A DNA stretch of 64,000 nucleotides from Botryosphaeria dothidea (lineage: Eukaryota > Ascomycota > Dothideomycetes > Botryosphaeriales > Botryosphaeriaceae), in assembly GCA_011503125.2 (NCBI GenBank), contig WWBZ02000062.1, positions 2,728,001 through 2,792,000 on the forward strand. Direction: 5' to 3'. A program made the position numbers and the translations under genes. The notes under the pieces are model-generated. The model made no database searches, was not told the DNA's origin, and saw only the letters and a list, made by a program, of their open reading frames with translations. Below, one piece after another: positions 1 to 9,289 of this stretch; position 1 is the first letter of the stretch; each line of letters opens with the position of its first letter.

Positions 1-119
1 TTATTTCTTCCCGATATAGTTCCCTTACGGGTCTATGCGGGGCTGGCTATCTATAGTTATTTTACACGAGGGGGAAAACCTTTTCGCCTGGCAAAAACCC
101 CTCCTCTCTCTCTGGGCAT

Positions 120-3100
120 GCTATCCTATACTAGTTCTTATTTTTCCTTCTTACTAGTAGCGGCTGCTATGGCAGCCCTATATTTACCTACTAGACCTAT
201 CTCTTTAGTCCTTATCCTCGTAGTTATCCGGGTCCTAGTGGTCCTAGTGGTCCTGGTTGTCCTCCTAGTTCCTCTTCCTAGTTATCTTCCTATATTAGTT
301 TCCTTGCTAGGCTAAATTGCTTAAGCAGCCCTAGGCGTAAGAACTAGTCTATTGCTACTTTAATCCCCTTCTTTGTTGAGAGGAGGGAGTAGTAGTCCGT
401 GGTCCCTGCCCTTTGGAGTATCTGTACCCTGCCCTGTTAGAAGTGGGGGTAGAAGAGGAGAATATGCTTTGGGGTTTGTCTATGCTAGCCGCATGGACAG
501 GCAGGACTAGGGTGCCCTGGCACCTTGCGCCTTAAGAGGAAGTCCTCTAGTCTAATATACTCTGTACGTAGTAGGGTGGCGAGTGTGCTCTGTGGCTTGG
601 ATAGTTCGCTATGGATTTGTCTGATTTTTAGGTTCCACTGTGTGCTTTGGGCTACTAGCTTGTCTTATCTTCCCTGGCTAGTAGACTTTGTCCATCTCTC
701 CTTCTACTTATTCCTATATGCTATACGTAGCTTCGTTCGCTCCGGGAGACTCTAGTAGGTAGAGGGGCAGTAGTTAAGAAGTGAGTTTGCCTTTTTTCTA
801 AGCAGGGTTCTTCTAGTAGGGCTAGTGGCGCCTCTAGTACTTAGAGTAGCCCGAGCTATCTGTTTAATACTCTAGTAAGTTTCCTCTACTACTGTCGCGA
901 CTAGGCTATCCCTAGCTCTAATAGCCTAGGCTAGTACTAGTTCGTCTAGGTGTAGTAAGAGTAGGGGAATCCCTGTCTTATGCTCCAAGGTTTATATGCT
1001 AGTTAACTTATACGCCCCTAAGATGGTGCGTAGGCACTGGTTTTAGATCTTCTTTAGTGGCTGGATGGTTGTTTTTCTCCACCCTAGGATTCCCTCTAGG
1101 GTATGCCATACCCTACAGCCGTAGGTGAGGACTAGCCTTACTACGGCCGTATAGATATAACGGGCTTTAGTAAATAAGGCTCCCTAGGTAGACGCCGCGA
1201 GTCTAGAGAGAGATATGTACTGTTTAATTGCCTTAGCTCCTGTTTCCCTAATATAGGGTCCCTATCTAAGCTTGTTATCTACGTGGACTCCTAGAATCTT
1301 AATTATAGGCTCTAGGCATCCAGCAAATCCAGGGATACGGATCCCTGCTGCCATATTAAATCTCCTTAGTTTCCTTGTAAAATAAATAAGGTAATACTTG
1401 TCGGGCGAGAAAGCTAACCCGTGGGTAGCTGCCTAGTGCTCGTAAATTTGATGTGCTCCCTCTAGTATCCTATAGTTCTGTTCTGTAGATCTACTAAAGG
1501 TTAGAATATTAGTATTATCGACGAATCTAAGGAGGAAGGTATTGCCCCTACGTAGCTGTGTAAGTAGGTTAGATGCAAAGAATAGGTAGAGTATCGGCGA
1601 TAGTGAGGATCCCTAGGGAATCCCGGTTGAGGTCTAGATTAGTGGACTGGTGAAGTCTCCGAAGGATAGCTGAGTAGTACGGTCCTATAGAAAGGATCGG
1701 GTGAATCTTTCTACCCATTCTAGGAGTTTTGCCATCCTTATATTGTAGAGAAGCCTTCTATAAGATACGTAGTTATATGCTCCCGAGATATCCAGGCTAA
1801 GGACTGAAGCCACTAGCCCTGGGTCTTGTGCCTAGATAGTATAGATCTGTTCTATAAGTAGGTCAAGAGCTGCTACTGCGGATCTGTTTCTCCTAGCTCC
1901 TATCTGTGTATTAGGGAGCAGGCCGTATACTTTAGTAGCCTGGGAGATTCTATCTGCTATAATCCTCTTAAGTAGCTTCCCTAGCGTATTAAGTAAAGTA
2001 ATCGGCCTAAATGACTTGGCTTTAGTATAGTCGTCCCTCTATAGTTTCCTGAGGACTACGGTAATAGAGCTTTTAAACTACCTAGGGTGGTATCTAAGTG
2101 CGAGGCATCCCTAGAAGAGCCTGGTGAGGGGTCCCCTTAGTGTCTTAGCGTATTGCTTTAGGAACCTGTTGGTAATCTTGTCTGGGCCTGGTGCCTTGTC
2201 TGGGGGAAGCTTCTTAATGGTGTGGAGGACCTGCTCTTCAGTAAGGTCTTAGGGAATCTCTACTGGCACTAGGTATATACACCCATCTAGATCTAAGAGG
2301 TCGGTGGCCCTGGGAGGTGGGAAGAACTGGTTGGTAAGGATTTCTGCCTTGGACTGGTTATCGTAATGTAGTTGTTCATCTGCTCCCTGGAGGGGTGGGA
2401 ACTGAGGTGGGGCTGGAGGTTCCAGTGCCCTTGTTCTTGCCCACTTTAAGAGCTTCTAGAGTGTAGATGGGTCCGAAGTAATCTCAGCTACTGTTCTGCG
2501 CCATGCTTTTGTTCTATCTCTTCTAATCTGCCTCTTCTTGCTATTAGCAATAGTTTAGTATACTACCCAGTCCTCCTCCCTCCCTGTGGCCGTCCACTTC
2601 CTTCTAGCTGCTCTAGCCTGGTGCACTAGGTCCGAACACTCCTTTGTCTATTGTATAGAGGCCTAGGGCGAGGGTCTCGCTACTGGGATGGTCTCCTGGA
2701 TTGTCCTTTGGATGGCCTCCTAGAGTAGTATAGTAAAGTAATCTAGGTCTGCTTTAGTGTTAAGAGGGGTTGCTTTAAGGTGTTCGAGCTTTAATTAGAG
2801 CATATTATTAGTTCTCTTCTAGTCTACTTTCTTCTACTAGGGCCTTAGGGGGCGTAGTTCTGCGGGGGTAGGAGAAAAATCAAGTATAGTGAGGATAGGT
2901 AGGTGGTCAGAGGATGATTCGAGCTCCTAGCTAACTCTATAGCTAAGGATTCTCTTCTCTAGCCACCGTAATATAAAGATAAGGTCTAGAGTACTCTCGC
3001 TACTACTATTTCGTCTAGTAATAGTGCCCCTTAGAAGGGCTAGGTTAAGATTAGCTACGGTAGCTATCTTAATTAGGTTATCCGCTAGGGTGTAGTATAT

Positions 3101-3568
3101 TAGGGAGGTTATACCTCCCTAGATAGGATAGTAGAGGTTAAAGTCCCCTAGGAGAATGTACTCCCCTAGTTTTCTAAGAACTTCCGGTAGAAGAGATAGG
3201 GTTTCTAGCGCTGTACTAGTATAAGAGGCTGGCGGGGGATTATAGCAGTTATAGATATAGATTATATATGTCCTAGTAATGAGGGATAGTGTGATAAGAT
3301 CTAGTGAATGGACTGTTGCTTGCTAGGAGTCGGGGCTAATAGCCTTGCTTATAAAGAAGCAGGTTCTTGCCACTCCCTCCTGGGGAAAAACTGTATGGTA
3401 GGCAGGGTGTCTTGCTGTTGTCTTGACCCTCGGGTTCCTCTAAGGTTCCTGGATAGCTAGGATATAGTGGATCTTTAGGTCTACTTCCTTGAAGAGCGGG
3501 AGCATTACCCTGTCCTTGCTCTTATGGACGTTATACTATACAATGGAGAGAGAGCCTATGTCTAACAT
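120..3568 (-). pseudogene. LINE ORF2 (APE endonuclease-reverse transcriptase polyprotein), degenerate
   Basis: The ATG at 3568 opens a frame reading MLDIGSLSIV followed by a TAG where Gln is expected, then YNVHKSKDRVMLPLFKEV and LAIQEP, typical of the amino end of an apurinic-type endonuclease (about 2850-3568). The reverse transcriptase region lies about 1240-2480, with the PGPDKI-type motif, the GIPQGS/LSP motif and an FVDDT-type catalytic box recognisable by comparison with copy 3. The carboxyl end carries CPCG followed by a His/Cys pair near 380-520 and a Gly/Pro-rich tail. Stops are scattered throughout, so no functional enzyme is made. The downstream end is approximate because RIP obscures the stop codon. 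Confidence 0.75.
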
Positions 3569-5121
3569 TAACTTCCTTCCATCTCTAGGTCCGGCTGCGA
3601 GGGGGCTAGTGGTGTGGGCTGTGAGGAGGGAGTTCCCGCGGGCTCCTCTAAGGCGTGTTGTGAGCTGTTGAGTCCGGTGAACCTCATTTGGTTAGGAGGC
3701 GGGGGGCGGCTTAAGTCTCTTGGCCTGCCTGGTCCCCTCTTGACCGGCTCCTCCTCCCTAATCCTCTTCCTTGGTCCAACGGTTAACCAGTTAGTTTAAG
3801 GCTGTGTTTTGGTTATTAGGGGTCCTTTCCGGTGCCTTTCTAGTGCTACTAGGCGGGCCTGGGCGGCCTTAGCATGGCAGGCTCTGCGTGCTGGGTAGGA
3901 GTTGCTCTAGGCTGTGTGCTTTTGAGAGCAGTTTGCGCACTGTATGCTTTCCTTAGGGCAGTCCCTAGTATTATATACCTTGCTGCACTGTCCGCACTTT
4001 TCCTTCTTTTTATAATGGTTGGTGATATATCCGTAGGCCTGGCACTTGAAACACTGGGTTACTATAAAGGCTGCGTTATAGTACTGCGCTATATGGATAG
4101 CAAAGTTAATAACAAGCCCCTTATTAATGATCTGGTTGGCGGTTTCGGGGTTTGTGGTGCTGAGGATGATGGCCGAGTGAGTTTTCCCCTCTGGGAGCTT
4201 CCTCTTTAGCCAGGCCAGCTTGCTAATACGTAGTCCTGGGTGTAGAGATAGGTTCTGCTCCTGGATGGTTTGGATGGTTTGGGGGTCTGTGGTGTCGATT
4301 CCTTCTCGAGGGACGTTGTGTACTAGCACTGAGTATAGCTGCTGGTTAGGCCTGACTTCTTTTCCTAGTCCTGTAGTCTATTCCTGGTCCTAGAGAAGGG
4401 CTGTTCTGGTTGCTTTATCCGGTATAAAGATCTTAACGTCTCTACTGGGGAGCTTCTTAGCAGCAAGTACTTTCTTGCACGCCCAGCTTTTTCCTGCCTG
4501 GATCTTTCTGATAATTGCCTTATTTGAGAGCTTGGCTATTTCTTGTCTATTTGCTGTCTCTGGGAAGTGGAGGGTAAGTTTAGTGGTGGCTGGGGGGGTA
4601 GGGGGCTTCGGGGCTGCTTGGGCTGCAATTTGTGCCCAGCTGCGAGTATTAGGTGTGGGTGTAGAGGTAGCCTGGATACGGTTGACTGTCTTTTGGACCT
4701 ATTGGACCTCTTTGAGGATGTCCTTAAGGCCTGGCTCCTTGGTGGCTGCCTCCTGGCAGATAGTAATATGATCCTGGAAGATTGTCTTGGCAATGTCGAG
4801 AAAATTTTTCACCTGGCTGGAGAGGACTGAAGGGAGGCTAGCGGATGTTTGTAGGGCTTGGAGGAGGGTGTCTGCTGTTTTTGAGGCTCTCTTAACGTAT
4901 TCTACGCTGTACTGGGTGCTCTACGGTTTCTTGGGGGTGTATTAGGGCTGGGTAGAGGTAGTTACTGGGGGAGGCTGTTCGCCTCTTCCTGTGTCCTCTA
5001 CATCAACCACTTCGCGGCTGTAGTTGTCTTGAGTACTGTTTTAGGACTCGCGAAGCCTAGGAGAGTCCCTAGGGCCCTCTCCCGGCGCCGTAGCTTGGGG
5101 TCGATTTTTTGGTGTGGTTAT
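3568..5121 (-). pseudogene. LINE ORF1 (gag-like, CCHC zinc knuckles), degenerate
   Basis: Reading the minus strand gives an almost continuous nucleocapsid-type protein interrupted by a few TAG/TAA codons. The start codon at 5121 reads ATA, while the orphan 5' fragment at 12191 keeps ATG in the same context. A longest open stretch of 140 codons lies at 3907-4329. It ends with knuckle remnants: CFKCQAYGYITNHY, CGQCSKVYNTRDC and CANCSQKH, where His and Cys ligands of the first two have become Tyr (CAC to TAC or TGC to TAC, both RIP-type changes). A basic Lys/Arg-rich tail follows. The TAA stop at 3570-3568 shares its last A with the ATG of ORF2. The product would be the RNA-binding protein of the retrotransposition particle; this copy cannot encode it intact. 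Confidence 0.8.
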
Positions 5122-5261
5122 GTTTTTGGAGATTTAATATAGTAGCAGGGATCCGTATCCCTAGATTTACTAGATACCTAGAGCCTATAATTAAGATTCT
5201 AGGAGTCTACGTAGATAATAAGCTTAGATAGGGACCCTATATTAGGGAAATAGAAGCTAAG

Positions 5262-5460
5262 ATACTTCTTTAAACCCTCTTACTTTCCTTAGTATTAGTT
5301 ATCTCGAAAGCCTAGATCTAACCGTTCCTTTTCTCTAACGTGCCTTTACCTTTCTCGAAACTATACACCCCCTAGGAAGCTTCTTTAAATAGGGCCGTCT
5401 AGATAGTTTTTAACTTAGAGTAGACGTAAAATAAATTAATTAATTAATTAATTAATTAAT
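5262..5460 (+). mobile_element. Nested 199-bp retroposon-like insert with (TTAA)n tail and 11-bp target duplication
   Basis: Copy 3 is continuous across this point, but copy 2 is interrupted by 199 bp. The insert is flanked by TAGAAGCTAAG (5251-5261) and TAGGAGCTAAG (5461-5471), an 11-bp duplication differing by one G/A change. It ends in a run of TTAA units (about 5431-5460). A 3' tetranucleotide tail plus target-site duplication is what target-primed reverse transcription leaves, so this is probably a SINE or a very short 5'-truncated LINE of another family. No coding potential is seen. Confidence 0.6.
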
Positions 5461-5462
5461 TA
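5431..5462. repeat. (TTAA)n microsatellite
   Basis: About eight uninterrupted AATT/TTAA tetranucleotide units form the 3' tail of the nested insert in LINE copy 2. Confidence 0.9.
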
Positions 5463-6701
5463 GGAGCTAAGGTAATTAAATAGTATATATCTCTCTCTAG
5501 ACTCGCGGCGTCTACCTAGGGAGCCTTATTTACTAAAGCCCGTTATATCTATACGGCCGTGGTAAGGCTAGTCCTTACCTACGGCTATAGGGTATAGTAT
5601 ACCCTAGAGGGAATCCTAGGGTAGAGAAAAATAACTATCTAGCCACTAAAGAAGATCTAAAACTAGTGCCTACGTACTATCTTAGGGGCGTATAAGTTAA
5701 CTAGTATATAAACCTTAGAGTATAAGATAGGAATTCCCCTACTCTTACTATACCTAGACGAACTAGTACTAGTCTAGGCTATTAGAGCTAGAGATAGCCT
5801 AGTCGCGATAGTAGTAGAGGAAACTTGCTAGAGTATTAAATAGATAGCTCGGGCTACTCTAAGTACTAGAGGCGCCGCTAGCCCGGCTAGAAGAACCCTA
5901 CTTAGAAAAAAGGCAAACTTACTCCTTAACTACTACCCCTCTACCTACTAAAGTCTCCCGGAGCGAACGAAGCTACGTATAGTATATAGAAATAAGTAGA
6001 AGGAGAGATAGATAAAGTCTACTAGCTAGAGAAGATAAGATAAGCTAGTAGCCCAAAGTATATAGTAGAACCTAAAAATTAGATAAATCTATAGCGAACT
6101 ATCTAAGCTATAGAGTACACTCGCCACCCTACTACGTATAGAGTATATTAGACTAGAGGACTTCCTCTTAAGGCGCAAGGTACTAGGGTACCCTAGTCCT
6201 ACCTATCTATGCGGCTGGTATAGATAAACCCTAAAGCATATCCTTCTCTTCTACCCCTACTTCTAATAGAATAGGGTATAGATGCTCTAAAGGGTAGGGA
6301 CCACGGACTACTACTCCCTCCTCTTAATAAAGAAGGGGATTAAAGTAGTAATAGACTGGTTCTTACGCCTAGGGCTACTTAAGTAATTTAGCCTAGCAAG
6401 GGAACTAATATAGGAAGATAACTAGGAAGAGGAACTAGAAGGACAACTAGGACTACTAGAACTACTAGGACCCGGATAACTACGAGGATAAGAACTAAAG
6501 AGATAGGTCTAGTAGGTAAATATAGGGCTGCTATAGTAGCCGCTACTAGTAAGAAGGAAAAATAAGAACTAGTATAGGATAGTATGCCTAGAGAGAGAGG
6601 AGGGGTTTTTACCAGGCGAAAAGGTTTTCCCCCTCGTATAAAATAACTATAGATAGCCAGCCCCGCATGGACCCGTAAGGGAGCTATATCGGGAAGAAAT
6701 A

Positions 6702-6719
6702 AATTTATCTATCTATCTA
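6702..6719. repeat. (ATCT)n tail of LINE copy 2
   Basis: Three to four ATCT units follow AAATTT at the 3' end of the plus-strand element. The same tail is at the end of copy 3 (12046-12060), so the tetranucleotide belongs to the family rather than to the insertion site. Confidence 0.85.
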
Positions 6720-6724
6720 TTCGC

Positions 6725-7420
6725 GTAGAGCCTTAAGCTCTAAATCGGACATTAAGTAGAGAGGACCGAATGGGGGTTTCTTGCCCTCTTCTAGCGAAAT
6801 CTTATAATTAATATATCGATATAGGGGAAGCTTATCGGCCTCTTTCTTAGTAAAGAAAGAAAGAAGGTAGTAAAATCGAGCCGGGATTCGTAAGCGGAGG
6901 GTTTCGAGTTCTTATTCCGGGGTTTATTATTCCGTTTTTTTAAGGCTTTTAAGGTATTCTTAGATTTCCTTAATTAATACGGTATAGATCCTAGTCTTAT
7001 CTCGTTAGATATAGCGGGTAAGGACGGCGTAGAATACCGTAGCGTAAGAGATCGAAGGCGGATTAGAAGGCGTAATCGTAGATTATCGAGTAGGTAAGTA
7101 ATTTACTTAGTAGAAAGGAGAAGCGAAGGTAATAGTATTCCTTAACTAGAGAATCTATAGATCGTATCTTTCTAGCTAAGGTTTTCTAAGAATAATAGAA
7201 TATTAACTAAGCTTAGTTATCTAAAAGGTAAGAAGTTCTTAGTATTAATTAATATCGAGTTAAAGGTCGGCTTTATAAGTAATCTACCTAGCTATAGATC
7301 TATTAGCTAGCTCGAGGAATTTAGGTTATATTTTTTAACGAGTAGAGAGCGAGTATTCCTTAATAAAAGCATTATCTATAAATAAGGACGAAGTACTAGA
7401 GTCTAGCATAGACGAGGTTT
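6725..7420 (-). pseudogene. Ty3/Gypsy protease and N-terminal reverse transcriptase, degenerate
   Basis: Minus-strand reading shows MLDSSTSSLFIDNAFIKEY at about 7350-7406, the retropepsin active site with DSG altered to DSS (GGT to AGT, a RIP-type change). KFLELANRSIAR and ITYKADL follow, then KPWLERYD near 7170, the family's usual WL-x-RHDP end of the protease. After a gap the frame reads YKISLEEGKKPPFGPLYLMS and DLELKALRE at 6725-6800, the conserved entry of Gypsy reverse transcriptase. The frame is cut at 6719 by LINE copy 2. Confidence 0.75.
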
Positions 7421-7739
7421 CGATTATATTATTAACTACTAACTTAAGAATAAGAAGTAGGCGTTTTCCGAGATTAATAGCGCGTGGTATCGAGGTACGA
7501 GGTTCGGGGGGTAAAAATAAGAGTATTCCGAGGTTCGACGATAAAGAAGTAAGAATAGAGAATTAATTTAAAGTAGAAAGTAGCGGGGGGCTAGGTAGGT
7601 ACCGGGTACTATCTAGTCTTCTACGTTTTTTAATACGTAGAGGACTAAAGCCGTAGAAGAAGTTATAGGAGTCGAGGTTTTAGAGGAGACGAGTAGACTT
7701 ATTACTAGTAGCGAGGTAGGCGGAGAGGGTATAGTTATA

Positions 7740-8800
7740 GTCGAATTAAGGTTTAGACCCTTTAAACCCTTTAGACCCTTTGCCTTAGGGCACTTACGTA
7801 CCTAGTAGTTCGGATTACTATAGTAAGCGTAGAGATTATTAGCTCTTCGGTACGCTTTTCGAGTAGAGGTATCTAGTTCTATAGGTTTACTTTAGGGGAT
7901 CGAGGTTAGCGCGGGAGAAGTAGCTAGTATAAGAGAAGAAGGGATCGAGGTAGAAGTACGAGCTAAGAGTGTCTTTTTCTTAACGGTTCGAGTATAGAGT
8001 TAGTTATCTAGTATAATATAAGCCTTAGCGAACTTTTCGAATTCTAGTAGTATAGAACGTTTAATAAGAAGATCCTTAAGGTTCTTCTTAAGGCTAAGGC
8101 GGAAGTAGTAAATCTTTACTACGTTTTTCTTCTAACTAAGAGTCGTAATAAGCGAGAGAAACCGTAAGTAGTAAGCCGAGTAGAACTTATCTTATTTAAG
8201 TGCGAGGAGGGATCGTTTAGCCGTTGCGTAAGTATTAGGATTATTAAATACGGCCTTAAGAGCTTGGTAGAAGGCCTTATAATTATCGAAGTCTACGGAA
8301 CCGTTCGAAGTAGAGACGTAAGGGGTAAACTAAGTATAAGCCGTATCGCGAAGATATAATCTAGCGTAGATAATCTTAGCTATATCCGTTATAAAAGTAG
8401 ATAGGTCCGAGGTAAATTTAAGTTAAAGTTGCGTAGCGAAGTTCTAGAACCGAGTACGTTCTCCTTTAAAGGGTTCTAGATCCGATATCTTAGGGATACG
8501 GGGACGAGAGGTTTCTAAAGAAGATACCGTAGACGTAGTAGCCGGCGTGTTAGTAGGGAGGTTCGGGGCTAGTAGTTAGAGTCGGGCGAAGGCTTTATCT
8601 TGGCTAAAACCGTAGTAGTAAAAGATATAAGTAACTTAGGCGTTCGTAGCATTCTTAGAGATAACTAGTAAATCGATATCGGATCTTAGGCAAGATTATC
8701 TTCCTCTAGCGTATACCTAGCTAAGAATAACGCGTAGAGAAACCGGGATATCTTTAGGGAAGGTAGGACGAGCGTTAATAGAAGTAGAGACTTAATTAAG
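7740..8800 (-). pseudogene. Ty3/Gypsy gag, degenerate
   Basis: Minus-strand translation gives recognisable capsid-like text over about 740 nt: PKISDLEPFKGERTRF, then TSDLSTFITDIAKIIYA, VDFDNYKAFYQALKAVF and LLALK followed by a long helical stretch ending EFEKFAKAYIILDN. This matches the retrotransposon gag region common in fungal Ty3/Gypsy elements. A zinc-knuckle relic at 7787-7843 reads NNLYAYYSNPNY...VRKCP, where the expected C-x2-C-x3-GH-x4-C ligands have become Tyr or Ser, or lost Gly, by RIP-type changes. The protein would coat element RNA; this copy is dead. Confidence 0.75.
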
Positions 8801-9289
8801 GACTTAGAAGAGCGTATTCTAAGGATTAGGAGGTATAGTTCTATTAACTATTTTAGGGATTATAGTCTAGGGCTTCGGCGAGAGCTTTAGGCCTACTAGA
8901 GAGGAGTCTAGCAAAATATAATAAACGGACCTTAGGGGGGCGGAGAGACGAGGTAACGAAGCCGGTAAAGGTAGTAGGGGTAAAGCAATGCCGAAGTATA
9001 AGGGTGTAGTTTAAAGGGCGAGGATACGAGGTACGAGAGACGAGGGGCGAGGGACGAGGAACGAGGGAGGCAAGCAAGGTCTAATTTAAGGCGTACTAAG
9101 TTATACGCGAGGAATACTTATTACTAGACTAAAGAACTAACTATAAAGTAGAGGGGCGAGCTTTATATATATAAAGAACGAACTAAAATACTAGCTTCCT
9201 AATTTATAAGCAGGTAAGTCTAGATCTAGATTTTAAATTAACGAAGGTAAACGAGAGGTAAGGGGTCTAAGTAAGCTACGTTTATAATA

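Larger units (their letters stand above)
1..5127 (-). mobile_element. Tad1-like non-LTR retrotransposon (LINE), copy 1, RIP-mutated, near full length
   Basis: A minus-strand LINE whose 3' end lies at position 1 (possibly cut by the window edge) and whose 5' end lies near 5127. It encodes a gag-like ORF1 with CCHC knuckles (about 3568-5121) and an ORF2 with endonuclease and reverse transcriptase (about 120-3568). Both frames are broken, mainly by TAG/TAA codons where Gln or Trp is expected, as RIP would produce. The first 2.75 kb matches copy 3 (9290-12060) in inverted orientation and the first 1.3 kb also matches copy 2. The Tad1 assignment rests on the two-ORF layout, APE endonuclease, RT and a terminal CPCG...H...C motif; a repeat-library search would settle the clade. 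Confidence 0.85.
5128..6719 (+). mobile_element. Tad1-like LINE, copy 2, 5'-truncated, heavily RIP-mutated
   Basis: Plus-strand 3' part of the same LINE, starting where copy 3 reads GGAGATTTAATATGGCAGC (10680) and ending with an (ATCT)n tail at about 6702-6719. It abuts the 5' end of copy 1 head to head. It is more heavily mutated than copy 3: aligned positions show CA to TA and TG to TA changes throughout (for example ATGGCAGCAG in copy 3 is ATAGTAGCAG here). A 199-bp insert splits it at 5262-5460. No intact coding frame survives. Confidence 0.85.
6720..9289 (-). mobile_element. Ty3/Gypsy LTR-retrotransposon relic (gag-PR-start of RT), truncated
   Basis: A minus-strand relic with domain order gag (about 7740-8800), aspartic protease (about 7100-7420) and the beginning of reverse transcriptase (6725-6870). 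The rest of pol is missing because LINE copy 2 ends at 6719. Sequence from 8860 to 9289 would be upstream leader or LTR but no LTR pair could be delimited. Extreme AT bias and stop codons in every frame fit strong RIP. Order gag-PR-RT with no integrase between PR and RT is the Ty3/Gypsy arrangement. Confidence 0.8.

Noticed and set aside
1..5200. Twin-priming origin for the head-to-head LINE copies 1 and 2
   Set aside because: Twin priming inverts only an internal 5' segment, but copy 1 is a near-complete element with its own 3' end, so two separate insertions fit better.
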